In this document: piece after piece, positions 42,401 through 54,774 of the stretch
Layout: each line of letters opens with the position of its first letter
Numbering within the stretch: the first letter of the stretch is position 1
NCBI GenBank assembly: GCA_037976565.1
Contig: CP137670.1
Coordinates: forward strand, 17,013,216 to 17,077,215
DNA from: Mesocentrotus franciscanus
Taxonomy: Eukaryota; Echinodermata; Echinoidea; Camarodonta; Strongylocentrotidae
Direction: 5' to 3'
DNA: 64,000 nt
The notes under the pieces: generated by a model
Told to the model about the DNA's origin: nothing
What the model saw: the letters and a program-made list of their open reading frames with translations, nothing else
Database searches by the model: none
Program-made: the position numbers and the translations under genes

Positions 42401-43226
42401 AAAAAGCAGTAAAGGAGTAAAATGGTTTGTATTTTTAACCAAAAATAAAATAAAAAATGAATTGAATCACATAAAAATTACATTCCATTCAAAGAAAAGG
42501 AGAGTAAACAGGAATTAAACTTCTTAAACATTCCTCAGGCCCCTATATTTAACAATTAATGGAGGATTTTATAATAGCGTTATGCGCATATCGTGGAAAT
42601 ATTGTCAGAGGATGGAAAGCGTGTGTTTTTTATTATAGGAGTGAAAAGTTATGAGCCCCTGAACACTGGCGTACTGATGGGGGACAGTTACCCCCCAAAT
42701 AAAATTCAAACGTCGTTAATTTCTTATTCGATACCAGTAATATACAAATGTTGCTAAAATGATATGATTTTCCCGGATTTTTCTCAACTGCCAGTGTCAC
42801 AAAATGAAGTATCAAAATATGCTCATCTGACCGTAAAACTGCCTAAAACTCTTGAGCTTACGGGGCTCCGCCCTGGACCCCACCAAGGGCCCTAAGGAGG
42901 GCCCCTGGATGCTCATCTGACCGTAATTAAATACCTAAAACCCTGAGCTTCGGGGCTCTGCCCCCTGGACCCCACCAATTAGCTCTAAGGATGGCCCCTG
43001 GAGGCTCATCTGACCGTATATGCCTAAAACCCCTGAGCTTCATGGGGCGCACGCCGTGCAACGCCTTATCGGGAACTTATGGTATCCTCTAAATGGCAAA
43101 TAAAGTTGAGTGGGGAACTTATGGTTTCCTCTAATTTGCAAATACAGTTCTTGGTGGTTTTAATTTATATACCGGTATCTATTTACACCCCCTAGAATCC
43201 CGCGGATTTTCCGCGGGTCCTTCTAG
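39420..43226 (+). mobile_element. Helitron-like element, tandem unit 2
   Basis: 3,807 bp, starts TCTATAATAATAATACGAG directly after the CTAG of unit 1 and ends CTAG at 43223-43226. The interior is nearly identical to units 3 and 4 (for example TACTAGCTC in place of unit 1's TACTACTACTACTAGCTC, and the extra TTTAGT before TTTAGGC). Its 5' GTCGAGGGGACGGG and 3' GGGGCGCACGCCGTGC variants are those of unit 1. The exon-like segment is at 41232-41409. Confidence 0.88.
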
Positions 43227-46200
43227 TCTATAATAATAATACGAGAAGCTCCATGGGTCCGATTGTGGGCGGTCCGATGACGTATTTCGCGTCGAAACGC
43301 GTCGATCTGCGTCACTTAACGAGGGTCCGGGCTCGACGTCGGTAGAGCTATCTCCTCCCGGACGACGGGTCGAGGGGGGACGGGACCCGACCCGGGGGAC
43401 GAGGAAAACTATTCTATATAGCAACGTCCGGGTCTTTACCCATGCTGTCCCGCCATCGACCAGGAAATCGTAAAAACGATAAGACACGCCCATGAATATT
43501 ATGCATGACCTGTTGCATGCATGCATGAGCCTCGAACTGTTTCAATCCATCGCCACTAAAAATTGTTTTTATTCTAATTTGATATCATTCTAACAAAAAT
43601 ATTCAAAGAATTACGATTATGTTTTTATTCTGTTTATACAGTCAATAACAATTTGATAAAATGGAGATATATAATCACGCAAAAGGAACGACCTAGCTTA
43701 TACTTTCGAGCAGCACAGTCCGACCTCGATCCATTAATTGTCTGCCAAAATTAGCAATACAAATTTTGTTTTTTTTTTATTTGAAATGTTTAGCAAATAC
43801 ATGACATTTTAATGAAATATTTAGTAATATATTTGTATAATCCTGATTATATTGAATATACGCTTAAAGTAACAAAATAAGTTTCAATAGTGTAATTGGC
43901 AACCAATATAGCTAGCTAGCTGGGGCTTTTCCTATCGCCATATCCATGTCGTTCCTTTGCGACTTCGCCTTCGGAGATTCATCACATCGACTCACATTTT
44001 AAACTCTACTTCATCTATTACGGGCACTGAGTGTTGATGCAGAATTCGTAAACAGTAAGTTCACACACTCCAAAATCAATTGCATTCTATACAAATTAAT
44101 GAGTATTGTTGACGTTGTCAACATTTCTTAAGACAAATTTAGATGCATGCGCTATGACGCGTTGACGCTGCTGCACTGTGCTGTGTGTGGTGGTTGGTCG
44201 TGTTAGCAGGTTGGTAGACTCTGAATAGTAAACATGCATGCACGTACTAGCTCAGCTCACTGGCCTTGGGCTTGGCGTGTTTGTTGTTGGTGGTATGGTC
44301 TATTTCTAAAGTTGAAACATGCATGCATGAGGTCTTTGTGTATTGTTAGTGGCCCTCACATCTTTAGTTTACTTTTATCCCTTATACTTTTTATAGGGAT
44401 CCGCGATCTCAGATTCTGAAACAAAATCCTGGATTTAGCTCATGCTGCAATGATAATTATAAACCTTTAGTTTAGGCTTTAGCCTTAGGTCAGTCAGGCC
44501 AGGAACCCCATCCCAAGTTTTACAAGCCGATCGCCTGTCTGATTATCAAGATAACTATGATTGGAAATCAAAACCAAATTTTGCGCTTTCGTAACGGTTT
44601 TTATTATAACACTACAGTCTATTGGGGAAAACGAGTATGGTAAAATTGGTCACTCAAAGATTTTAACTTTTTTGAGGCACTTCTTGATCGTTTTGAAGCG
44701 TGATTTTTTTTTAGGGCTTCTATATTACACCATATCACAGACACTGATAACACGTAGTGCTGGCCTGTGCATCTAAACGATGCCTTTAATGCCTTATAAA
44801 GTTATGACTCAATTATGTACTGTACTACTCTGTACTCTGTAGTTCTGATTTCTGACGGCCGCTGAAATGCTTGGCGGCCCTAGACCAAAAATTTCTGTCT
44901 CTTTCGTTCGTTAGCCTCTGATTTTGAATTGGGTAGGGTCATATCATCATATCATGTAAACTGAAGAAAAAATATTTATGTGCTGTTTATATAGTTCAAT
45001 AATTTGTGTATTGTTATTTTTCATTCATTTCATTTACAGTCCTCCAAGACTTCAACACCAACAACTAGCAACCCAACGTCAAGGGCGATGCCAAGTACTT
45101 CATTTTTCGCATGACCATTACACAAAATACCCAGAACCTGCAATGCCAATGCTCCAAGCTGACCTTCAGTCAACACCAACTACAAGTCAAGAATCACCTT
45201 ACTCTGCAAGGAGATAGAGTTCAAGTTCTTCATAGGACAAATGCGATTGAGATGACAATTCAATCTTACGACCAGAACTAAATGTGCATTATGCAGCTGC
45301 ATATAACTATCATTACTGTTGACTTATTAAAAATGTAATTAAACATAGTAAAAACCATCATGATAATGATAATTGTTATTTATGTCTACTTTTAACAATT
45401 ATTATAATACTCAGCCTATTTCTTGCTTTTCCAAAGTATTGTTTAATGTTTTCATATACATGTATGATGTATCATACTGTTTGATAATAACAGTATACAA
45501 ACATTATTTAATAAACTAAAACATATACTTCTATGACTGTGTCGTTAAATTTTCATTATACACCTAAATTTATTGTATATACCCTTCATACATAACTCAG
45601 CTATCAATAACAAGATGATGTGTATGTGATGATTGATGGTATTTGCTTATGAGTGTTTGAGTGAATTTGTGTCCATCAAATATTTGTTGTTGTTGCTGAA
45701 GCAAAGTAATTATAATTCGCACATAAAATAAGAAAATAGCAATACAAAATAAAACTAAATTTTCTTTCTTTCTTTTCACCTCTCTCTTTCTCTTTCTATT
45801 TATCTCTAATGTCGCTCTCTATGTATCACTCTCTAATTCTCACTCTTCCACTTTCTGTACTATTTATCATTCATGTTCATACATACAGTATACTTCTTTC
45901 CTCCTCTCTTTCTTCATCCTCTTTCTCTCTCTTCCTTCCATTTCTCCCCCTCCCTCGCTTCCATTTCCCTACCTCTGTCTCTCATCCCCTCTCTGCTATA
46001 TAGTGTTAAACTGAATATTTGTGGTAAGGTAGATGTGTAAACGTCCTATATATGCATGTGTAAAATTGTGTGTTGGTTTATGGGGAGGAGGGAAAGTGAA
46101 AGGGGGTGTGAAAACCTGTTTGTGTGTATATTTTTCATACCCAAGTGCAGGGGCGCCGGAAGTGTGGGGGCAAACGTATTTTCGCCCCCAAAAAAAGCCC

Positions 46201-47037
46201 CCACCAAAAAAAAAAAAGCAGTAAAGGAGTAAAATGGTTTGTATTTTTTAACCAAAAATAAAATAAAAATGAATTGAATCACATAAAAATTACATTCCAT
46301 TCAAAGAAAAGGAGAGTAAACAGGAATTAAACTTCTTAAACATTCCTCAGGCCCCTATATTTAACAATTAATGGAGGATTTTATAATAGCGTTATGCGCA
46401 TATCGTGGAAATATTGTCAGAGGATGGAAAGCGTGTGTGTTTTTATTATAGGAGTGAAAAGTTATGAGCCCCTGAACACTGGCGTACTGATGGGGGACAG
46501 TTACCCCCAAATAAAATTCAAACGTCGTTAATTTCTTATTCGATACCAGTAATATACAAATGTTGCTAAAATGATATGATTTTCCCGGATTTTTCTCAAC
46601 TGCCAGTGTCACAAAATGAAGTATCAAAATATGCTCATCTGACCGTAAAACTGCCTAAAACTTGAGCTTACGGGGCTCCGCCCCTGGACCCACCAAGGGC
46701 CCTAAGGAGGGCCCCTGGATGCTCATCTGACCGTAATTAAATACTTAAAACCCTGAGCTTCCGGGGCTCTGCCCCTGACCCCACCAAAAGCTCTAAGGAT
46801 GGCCCCTGGAGGCTCATCTGACCGTATATGCCTAAAACCCTGAGCTTCATGGGGCGCACGTACGCCGTGCAACGCCTTATCGGGAACTTATGGTATCCTC
46901 TAAATGGCAAATAAAGTTGAGTGGGGAACTTATGGTTTCCTCTAATTTGCAAATACAGTTCTTGGTGGTTTTAATTTATATACCGGTATCTATTTACACC
47001 CCCTAGAATCCCGCGGATTTTCCGCGGGTCCTTCTAG
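43227..47037 (+). mobile_element. Helitron-like element, tandem unit 3
   Basis: 3,811 bp, TC start at 43227, CTAG end at 47034-47037, hairpin just before. It carries the GTCGAGGGGGGACGGG 5' variant and the GCGCACGTACGCCGTGC 3' variant shared with unit 4 only. The exon-like segment ends at the TAG at 45215-45217. Confidence 0.88.
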
Positions 47038-50000
47038 TCTATAATAATAATACGAGAAGCTCCATGGGTCCGATTGTGGGCGGTCCGATGACGTATTTCG
47101 CGTCGAAACGCGTCGATCTGCGTCACTTAACGAGGGTCCGGGCTCGACGTCGGTAGAGCTATCTCCTCCCGGACGACGGGTCGAGGGGGGACGGGACCCG
47201 ACCCGGGGGACGAGGAAAACTATTCTATATAGCAACGTCCGGGTCTTTACCCATGCTGTCCCGCCATCGACCAGGAAATCGTAAAAACGATAAGACACGC
47301 CCATGAATATTATGCATGACCTGTTGCATGCATGCATGAGCCTCGAACTGTTTCAATCCATCGCCACTAAAAATTGTTTTTATTCTAATTTGATATCATT
47401 CTAACAAAAAATATTCAAAGAATTACGATTATGTTTTTATTCTGTTTATACAGTCAATAACAATTTGATAAAATGGAGATATATAATCACGCAAAAGGAA
47501 CGACCTAGCTTATACTTTCGAGCAGCACAGTCCGACCTCGATCCATTAATTGTCTGCCAAAATTAGCAATACAAATTTTGTTTTTGTTTTTATTTGAAAT
47601 GTTTAGCAAATACATGACATTTTAATGAAATATTTAGTAATATATTTGTATAATCCTGATTATATTGAATATACGCTTAAAGTAACAAAATAAGTTTCAA
47701 TAGTGTAATTGGCAACCAATATAGCTAGCTAGCTGGGGCTTTCCCTATCGCCATATCCATGTCGTTCCTTTGCGACTTCGCCTTCGGAGATTCATCACAT
47801 CGACTCACAATTTAAACTCTACTTCATCTATTACGGGCACTGAGTGTTGATGCAGAATTCGTAAACAGTAAGTTCACACACTCCAAAATCAATTGCATTC
47901 TATACAAATTAATGAGTATTGTTGACGTTGTCAACATTTCTTAAGACAAATTTAGATGCATGCGCTATGACGCGTTGACGCTGCTGCACTGTGCTGTGTG
48001 TGGTGGTTGGTCGTGTTAGCAGGTTGGTAGACTCTGAATAGTAAACATGCATGCACGTACTAGCTCAGCTCACTGGCCTTGGGCTTGGCGTGTTTGTTGT
48101 TGGTGGTATGGTCTATTTCTAAAGTTGAAACATGCATGCATGAGGTCTTTGTGTATTGTTAGTGGCCCTCACATCTTTAGTTTACTTTTATCCCTTATAC
48201 TTTTTATAGGGATCCGCGATCTCAGATTCTGAAACAAAATCCTGGATTTAGCTCATGCTGCAATGATAATTATAAACCTTTAGTTTAGGCTTTAGCCTTA
48301 GGTCAGTCAGGCCAGGAACCCCATCCCAAGTTTTACAAGCCGATCGCCTGTCTGATTATCAAGATAACTATGATTGGAAATCAAAACCAAATTTTGCGCT
48401 TTCGTAACGGTTTTTATTATAACACTACAGTCTATTGGGGAAAACGAGTATGGTAAAATTGGTCACTCAAAGATTTTAACTTTTTTGAGGCACTTCTTGA
48501 TCGTTTTGAAGCGTGATTTTTTTTTAGGGCTTCTATATTACACCATATCACAGACACTGATAACACGTAGTGCTGGCCTGTGCATCTAAACGATGCCTTT
48601 AATGCCTTATAAAGTTATGACTCAATTATGTACTGTACTACTCTGTACTCTGTAGTTCTGATTTCTGACGGCCGCTGAAATGCTTGGCGGCCCTAGACCA
48701 AAATTTCTGTCTCTTTCGTTCGTTAGCCTCTGATTTTGAATTGGGTAGGGTCATATCATCATATCATGTAAACTGAAGAAAAAATATTTATGTGCTGTTT
48801 ATATAGTTCAATAATTTGTGTATTGTTATTTTTCATTCATTTCATTTACAGTCCTCCAAGACTTCAACACCAACAACTAGCAACCCAACGTCAAGGGCGA
48901 TGCCAAGTACTTCATTTTTCGCATGACCATTACACAAAATACCCAGAACCTGCAATGCCAATGCTCCAAGCTGACCTTCAGTCAACACCAACTACAAGTC
49001 AAGAATCACCTTACTCTGCAAGGAGATAGAGTTCAAGTTCTTCATAGGACAAATGCGATTGAGATGACAATTCAATCTTACGACCAGAACTAAATGTGCA
49101 TTATGCAGCTGCATATAACTATCATTACTGTTGACTTATTAAAAATGTAATTAAACATAGTAAAAACCATCATGATAATGATAATTGTTATTTATGTCTA
49201 CTTTTAACAATTATTATAATACTCAGCCTATTTCTTGCTTTTCCAAAGTATTGTTTAATGTTTTCATATACATGTATGATGTATCATACTGTTTGATAAT
49301 AACAGTATACAAACATTATTTAATAAACTAAAACATATACTTCTATGACTGTGTCGTTAAATTTTCATTATACACCTAAATTTATTGTATATACCCTTCA
49401 TACATAACTCAGCTATCAATAACAAGATGATGTGTATGTGATGATTGATGGTATTTGCTTATGAGTGTTTGAGTGAATTTGTGTCCATCAAATATTTGTT
49501 GTTGTTGCTGAAGCAAAGTAATTATAATTCGCACATAAAATAAGAAAATAGCAATACAAAATAAAACTAAATTTTCTTTCTTTCTTTTCACCTCTCTCTT
49601 TCTCTTTCTATTTATCTCTCTAATGTCGCTCTCTATGTATCACTCTCTAATTCTCACTCTTCCACTTTCTGTACTATTTATCATTCATGTTCATACATAC
49701 AGTATACTTCTTTCCTCCTCTCTTTCTTCATCCTCTTTCTCTCTCTTCCTTCCATTTCTCCCCCTCCCTCGCTTCCATTTCCCTACCTCTGTCTCTCATC
49801 CCCTCTCTGCTATATAGTGTTAAACTGAATATTTGTGGTAAGGTAGATGTGTAAACGTCCTATATATGCATGTGTAAAATTGTGTGTTGGTTTATGGGGA
49901 GGAGGAGGGAAAGTGAAAGGGGGTGTGAAAACCTGTTTGTGTGTATATTTTTCATACCCAAGTGCAGGGGCGCCGGAAGTGTGGGGGGGAAACGTATTTT

Positions 50001-50859
50001 CGCCCCCCAAAAAAAAGCCCCACCAAAAAAAAAAGCAGTAAAGGAGTAAAATGGTTTGTATTTTTAACCAAAATAAAATAAAAAATGAATTGAATCACAT
50101 AAAAATTACATTCCATTCAAAGAAAAGGAGAGTAAACAGGAATTAAACTTCTTAAACATTCCTCAGGCCCCTATATTTAACAATTAATGGAGGATTTTAT
50201 AATAGCGTTATGCGCATATCGTGGAAATATTGTCAGAGGATGGAAAGCGTGTGTGTTTTTATTATAGGAGTGAAAAGTTATGAGCCCCTGAACACTGGCG
50301 TACTGATGGGGGACAGTTACCCCCCAAATAAAATTCAAACGTCGTTAATTTCTTATTCGATACCAGTAATATACAAATGTTGCTAAAATGATATGATTTT
50401 CCCGGATTTTTTCTCAACTGCCAGTGTCACAAAATGAAGTATCAAAATATGCTCATCTGACCGTAAAACTGCCTAAAACTCTTGAGCTTACGGGGCTCCG
50501 CCCTGGACACCAAGGGCCCTAAGGGGGCCCCTGGATGCTCATCTGACCGTAATTAAATACTTAAAAACCCCTGAGCTTCCGGGGGCTCTGCCCCCTGGAC
50601 CCCACCAAAAGCTCTAAGGATGGCCCCTGGAGGCTCATCTGACCGTATATGCCTAAAACCCCTGAGCTTCATGGGGCGCACGTACGCCGTGCAACGCCTT
50701 ATCGGGAACTTATGGTATCCTCTAAATGGCAAATAAAGTTGAGTGGGGAACTTATGGTTTCCTCTAATTTGCAAATACAGTTCTTGGTGGTTTTAATTTA
50801 TATACCGGTATCTATTTACACCCCCTAGAATCCCGCGGATTTTCCGCGGGTCCTTCTAG
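47038..50859 (+). mobile_element. Helitron-like element, tandem unit 4
   Basis: 3,822 bp, TC start at 47038; hairpin 50832-50850 and CTAG 50856-50859. The following base T (50860) resumes the interrupted satellite monomer (TAATTTAATAAAACGTC). The exon-like segment ends at 49029. Most differences from the other units are homopolymer-length changes. Confidence 0.88.
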
Positions 50860-52760
50860 TAATTTAATAAAACGTCAAAGCTTCCGCGCGGAAGGGGGGG
50901 GAACTGAATTCAGACAAGGATTAAGAGTCGAGAACGGTACAACCATCGTCTTCTTTCTATTATTTAATTAAATATCAAAGCTTCCACGCTTCCGCGCGGG
51001 GGGAGAACTGAATTCAGACAAGGATTAAGAGCCCAGAGTGGTACAACGAATCGCCTTCTTTCTCTAATCATTTAATAAAACGTCAAAGCTTCCGCGCGGG
51101 AGGGGCGGAGGGGAACTGAATTCAGACAAGGATTAAGAGTCGACAACGGTACAACGAATCGTCTTCTTTCTCTAATAATTTAGTGAAACGTCAAAGCTTC
51201 CGCGCTTCGCGCGGAGGGGTGGGGGAGAACTGAATTCAGACAAGGATTAAGAGCCCAGAGTGGTACAACGAATCGCCTTCTTCCTCTAATAATTTAATAA
51301 AACGTCAAAGCTTCCGCGCGGAAGGGGGGGGGAGGGAACTGAATTCAGACAAGGATTAAGAGTCGAGAACGGTACAACCATCGTCTTCTTTCTCTTATTA
51401 TTTAATTAAATATCAAAGCTTCCACGCTTCCGCGCGGGGAGAACTGAATTCAGACAAGGATTAAGAGCCCAGAGTGGTACAACGAATCGCCTTCTTTCTC
51501 TAATCATTTAATAAAACGTCAAAGCTTCCGCGCGGGAGGGGCGGAGGGGAACTGAATTCAGACAAGGATTAAGAGTCGACAACGGTACAACGAATCGTCT
51601 TCTTTCTCTAATAATTTAGTGAAACGTCAAAGCTTCATCGCGGGAGGGGGAACTGAATTCAGACAAGGATTAAGAGTCGAGGACGGTATAACGAATCGTC
51701 TTCTTTCTCTTATAATCCTTAACCCTAAATGGGCTGGGCTATTTGAGCACTCTTAATCCTTGTATGAATTCAGTTCCCCCCTCTCCCCCCGCGGGTGTTA
51801 GGTGACAAAATATCATCACATGTCTATCAAAATATACTGCATTATGGCCCCCCCCCCTAAGATCTCGGCCTAGGAAGGTCCAATTTATGTGAAAATTAGC
51901 ATGGTGATAGATTGAAGTACATTGAATATTAAAGATGCATGGTAATGTTTATTTTCTTTTATGTCTATTTATTTATTTTTTATTAATATTTTTATGACAA
52001 TATGCAACTTTTTGGGGGGAAACATACTTACACACGCACATTTGCGAGAATTACATATTTTGATAGACATGATTGTGATGATATTTTGTCACCTAACACC
52101 CGCGGGGAAAGGGGGGGGGGACTGAATTCAGACAAGGATTAAGAGTGCAGAACGGTACAAGGAATCGTCTTCTTTCTCTAATAATTAAGTGAAACGTCAA
52201 AGCTTCCGCGCGGGAGGGGGGGGAAACTGAATTCAGACAAGATTAAGAGTCGAGAACGGTACAACGAATCGTCTTCTTTCTCTAATAATTTAATGAAATG
52301 TCAAAGCTTCCGCGCTTCGCGCGTGAGGACGGACTGAATTCAGACAAGGATTAAGAGTCGAGAACGGTACAATAACGGATCGTCTTCTTTATTTTCTCTA
52401 ATAATTTAATGAAACGTCAAAGCTTCCGCGCTTGGCGCGGGAGAGGAGGGACTTTAGTTAGACAAGGATTAAGAGTCGAGAACGGTACAACGAATCGTCT
52501 TCTTTCTCTAATAATTTATTAAAATGTCAACGCTTCCGCGCGGGAGGAGGGGGGGGGAGGGAGAACTGAATTCAGACAAGGATTAAGAGCCCAGAACGGT
52601 ACAACGAATCGTCTTCTTTCTCTAATTATTTAATTAAATATCAAAGCTTCCACGCTTCGCGCGGGAGGGGCTGAATTCAGACAAGGATTACATGTAAGTG
52701 TCGAGAACTGTACAACGATCGTCTTCTTTCTCTAATAATCTAATGAAATGTAAAACCTTC
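50860..52760 (+). repeat. ~104-bp satellite array, right part
   Basis: About 15 more monomers, same consensus as 31020-35588. The segments near 50860-51240 and 51290-51660 are themselves near duplicates (both contain GTACAACCATCGTC and CCACGCTTCCGCGCGG variants), so short blocks of monomers have been copied. The uninterrupted counterpart of the Helitron-split monomer is at 51231-51345. The array ends near 52745, where TGAAATGTAAAACC departs from the monomer. Confidence 0.92.
51711..52120. repeat. Rearranged ~280-bp block with an inverted piece
   Basis: It starts TAATCCTTAACCCTAAATGGGCTGGGC like the other blocks, then switches to inverted sequence (about 51746-51834: GCACTCTTAATCCTTG...GGTGACAAAATATCATCAC). 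It returns to direct orientation at GCATTATGGCCC with small extra insertions (for example CTTTTTGGGGGGAAACATAC near 52008). The inverted piece is complementary to 52052-52148. Confidence 0.8.
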
Positions 52761-53815
52761 GCTCTGTTCCCTGCACCCCCCCCACTGAGTGAAATAGCGG
52801 TCGGCGCGATTTTCAAATTTCAGTCCCCCACCCTATCGGAAAATCCTGGGTCCGCCACTGTCTTAAACACCCCCTTTAAACAAATCGTGGATACGCCCTC
52901 GCATTTCACTATAATCTACACAAAAGTTAAGTTGGCTTTGAGAGAAATGAAACAAGTGACATGATAAACAATTTGTACTCGTTAAAATTACATTATTTCC
53001 ATTTTCGGAAATGAACGAACATTTGATGTTTATAGCCTCAACTCACATGACCTACATGTATAACAAACCACACATAGGGCCTATCACGCAATGCAAAATT
53101 TAAAAATAGCAATCAAAAGCATGCAACGAGGGGAATCAGATATAGTAATCTAGCAAAATTATGATGAATTATAATACCCATAGGCCATTGTATAATTTAA
53201 GTAATGAATTAGTGTGATTTCATAGTTTTGGTACCGTTGAAATTGAAGAATTAATTTTGATTTCATGTTCCTTCAAGCCCGCCAAAAGCTTAAGTTACGC
53301 ATGTGCGATACACTTTCGAAGCCACTACAACAGAGATCCATATTTGACTATTCATAAAAATACTGCAGATAAGGGATCTAATTCTAAAATCACGACTGAG
53401 ATAATTCTCTCTATCATGACGGGTATCGTGATCTGAGCATTGCGAACTAATGACTCCTTAATCATATCGATCAAAATAATTTTAAATAAAATTGCTGAAT
53501 TTTAGATTCAAATTTATCGTTGCTTCAATTTTCGAAAAATAACCGACATGACATGACAAGTAGGGCCTAATTCAAACAGGCACAGCACAACCACACAAAC
53601 AAGCAACAAGATCGATGAGATCGAAATGACTGTCTAAATCACGTCTAAATAATAGGAACACCAGACAAGATTAGTTTCGCATTATTACGTCAACGATTAG
53701 AATTTTATAAAAAGAATCATGGGTATTAAATAAATAACTTGATACTTTATCGTCTTTATGAACAATTGATTTTCACATCTGTCCCAATTTTGACTCTCGT
53801 AGACTTCCCCCATCA
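52761..53815. other. No gene recognised
   Basis: Mostly AT-rich unique sequence. TCCTGGGTCCGCCACTG at about 52844-52860 is the kind of GC-rich end found in dispersed elements. No conserved frame was found. Confidence 0.4.
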
Positions 53816-53817
53816 AT

Positions 53818-53818
53818 C

Positions 53819-53857
<39 letters not shown>

Positions 53858-53935
53858 CCTCCCTTCCTCCATCTTCCAAGTGTACCCTTCCCCCGTTCCT
53901 CTTCCTCTCCCTCTCCCTCTCTCTTGTCCATCTTT
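53818..53935 (+). repeat. (CT)n/(CCCT)n tract
   Basis: (CT)n at 53821-53852, then CCCTCCCTCCCTTCCTCC and CTCCCTCTCCCTCT blocks. All frames through it are low complexity. Confidence 0.9.
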
Positions 53936-54239
53936 CCTCCTGTTTGTTTATCAACACCCAAGGTCTGATTTGCGCGCCGGGCCTTTGTTCAAACAAAGTT
54001 CAAGGGTTCAAATGGGCGGCATTTTGTCTCCTCGCATTCAAATCTCAAAACAGAATTGCGCAATATACCTCTCAGCCAAACATAAACAAAGGTTTAGATT
54101 TTAATAGGTCAAGATTTACGTGCCGATACGTCTTTTTTTACACGAGGTCGTGGACAGAATTGAGGTTAGATTTAATATCATGGAATGTGTTGATAAAACC
54201 CAAGCAATCTATATTTTGAATACTTAGATCTATAGCTTG

Positions 54240-54340
54240 GAATTAAATTGTGAGCAAATAAACTTCACTATTGTAAAACTCATCGATCTATAGCTTGGAA
54301 TTAAAACTAATCAGGACCAATCTCAATCACATTGCTCTGC
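54240..54340 (+). repeat. Short direct duplication
   Basis: GATCTATAGCTTGGAATTAAA occurs at about 54228-54248 and again at 54286-54306, about 58 bp apart. Confidence 0.7.
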
Positions 54341-54359
54341 AATTCCGACGCTAGCTAGC

Positions 54360-54690
54360 GCCTATATCATGCCAGCCGCGCGGAGATAGCCAACGTGGCT
54401 AGGCTGCGAGTACGAGTACGTAGCATCGATGTACATGTAGCGCGGCTCACTGTCTTCAGCTAGCGCATCCCTGATTGCTGTGCGCCGGAACGAAGCGGAC
54501 CGACAGTCGTCGTCCTGCGTCGGAACGATTTCAATCAAACAATTAAATTTGGAGACTGCAGTCAGGCCAAGTGCGCGCACCAAATCAGCGCCGAGCGTTC
54601 CATGCAGGATCCTCCAGCGGAACGATAGCAATAATAAATATCTCATGCCTAAGGCATTAATCATCGTTACCAAGTCCCTCTGACACGAAT
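54360..54690. repeat. GC-rich segment related to 29538-29700
   Basis: GGATCCTCCAGCGGAACGATAGCAATAATAAATATCTCATGCCTAAGGCATTAATC resembles, inverted, the 29530-29585 segment, and both sit beside sequences rich in GGAACGA/TCGTTCC. The 103-codon minus frame here has no recognisable domain. Confidence 0.5.
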
Positions 54691-54774
54691 CACGGTGTAT
54701 TCAAGCAACCAGAATTAATTGTATCTATGAGAATTGTATTTGCACATATTCCATGTTATTTCTTTTTCAACGGC

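Noticed and set aside
35589..50859. Tandem block as an rDNA-like or gene-cluster repeat
   Set aside because: No rRNA sequence and no long gene in the 3.8-kb unit. The TC, hairpin-CTAG ends and clean A^T insertion point explain it as a Helitron concatemer.
54362..54673. 103-codon minus-strand frame in a GC-rich stretch
   Set aside because: Part of the stretch is a dispersed repeat related to 29538-29700; no domain was recognised.
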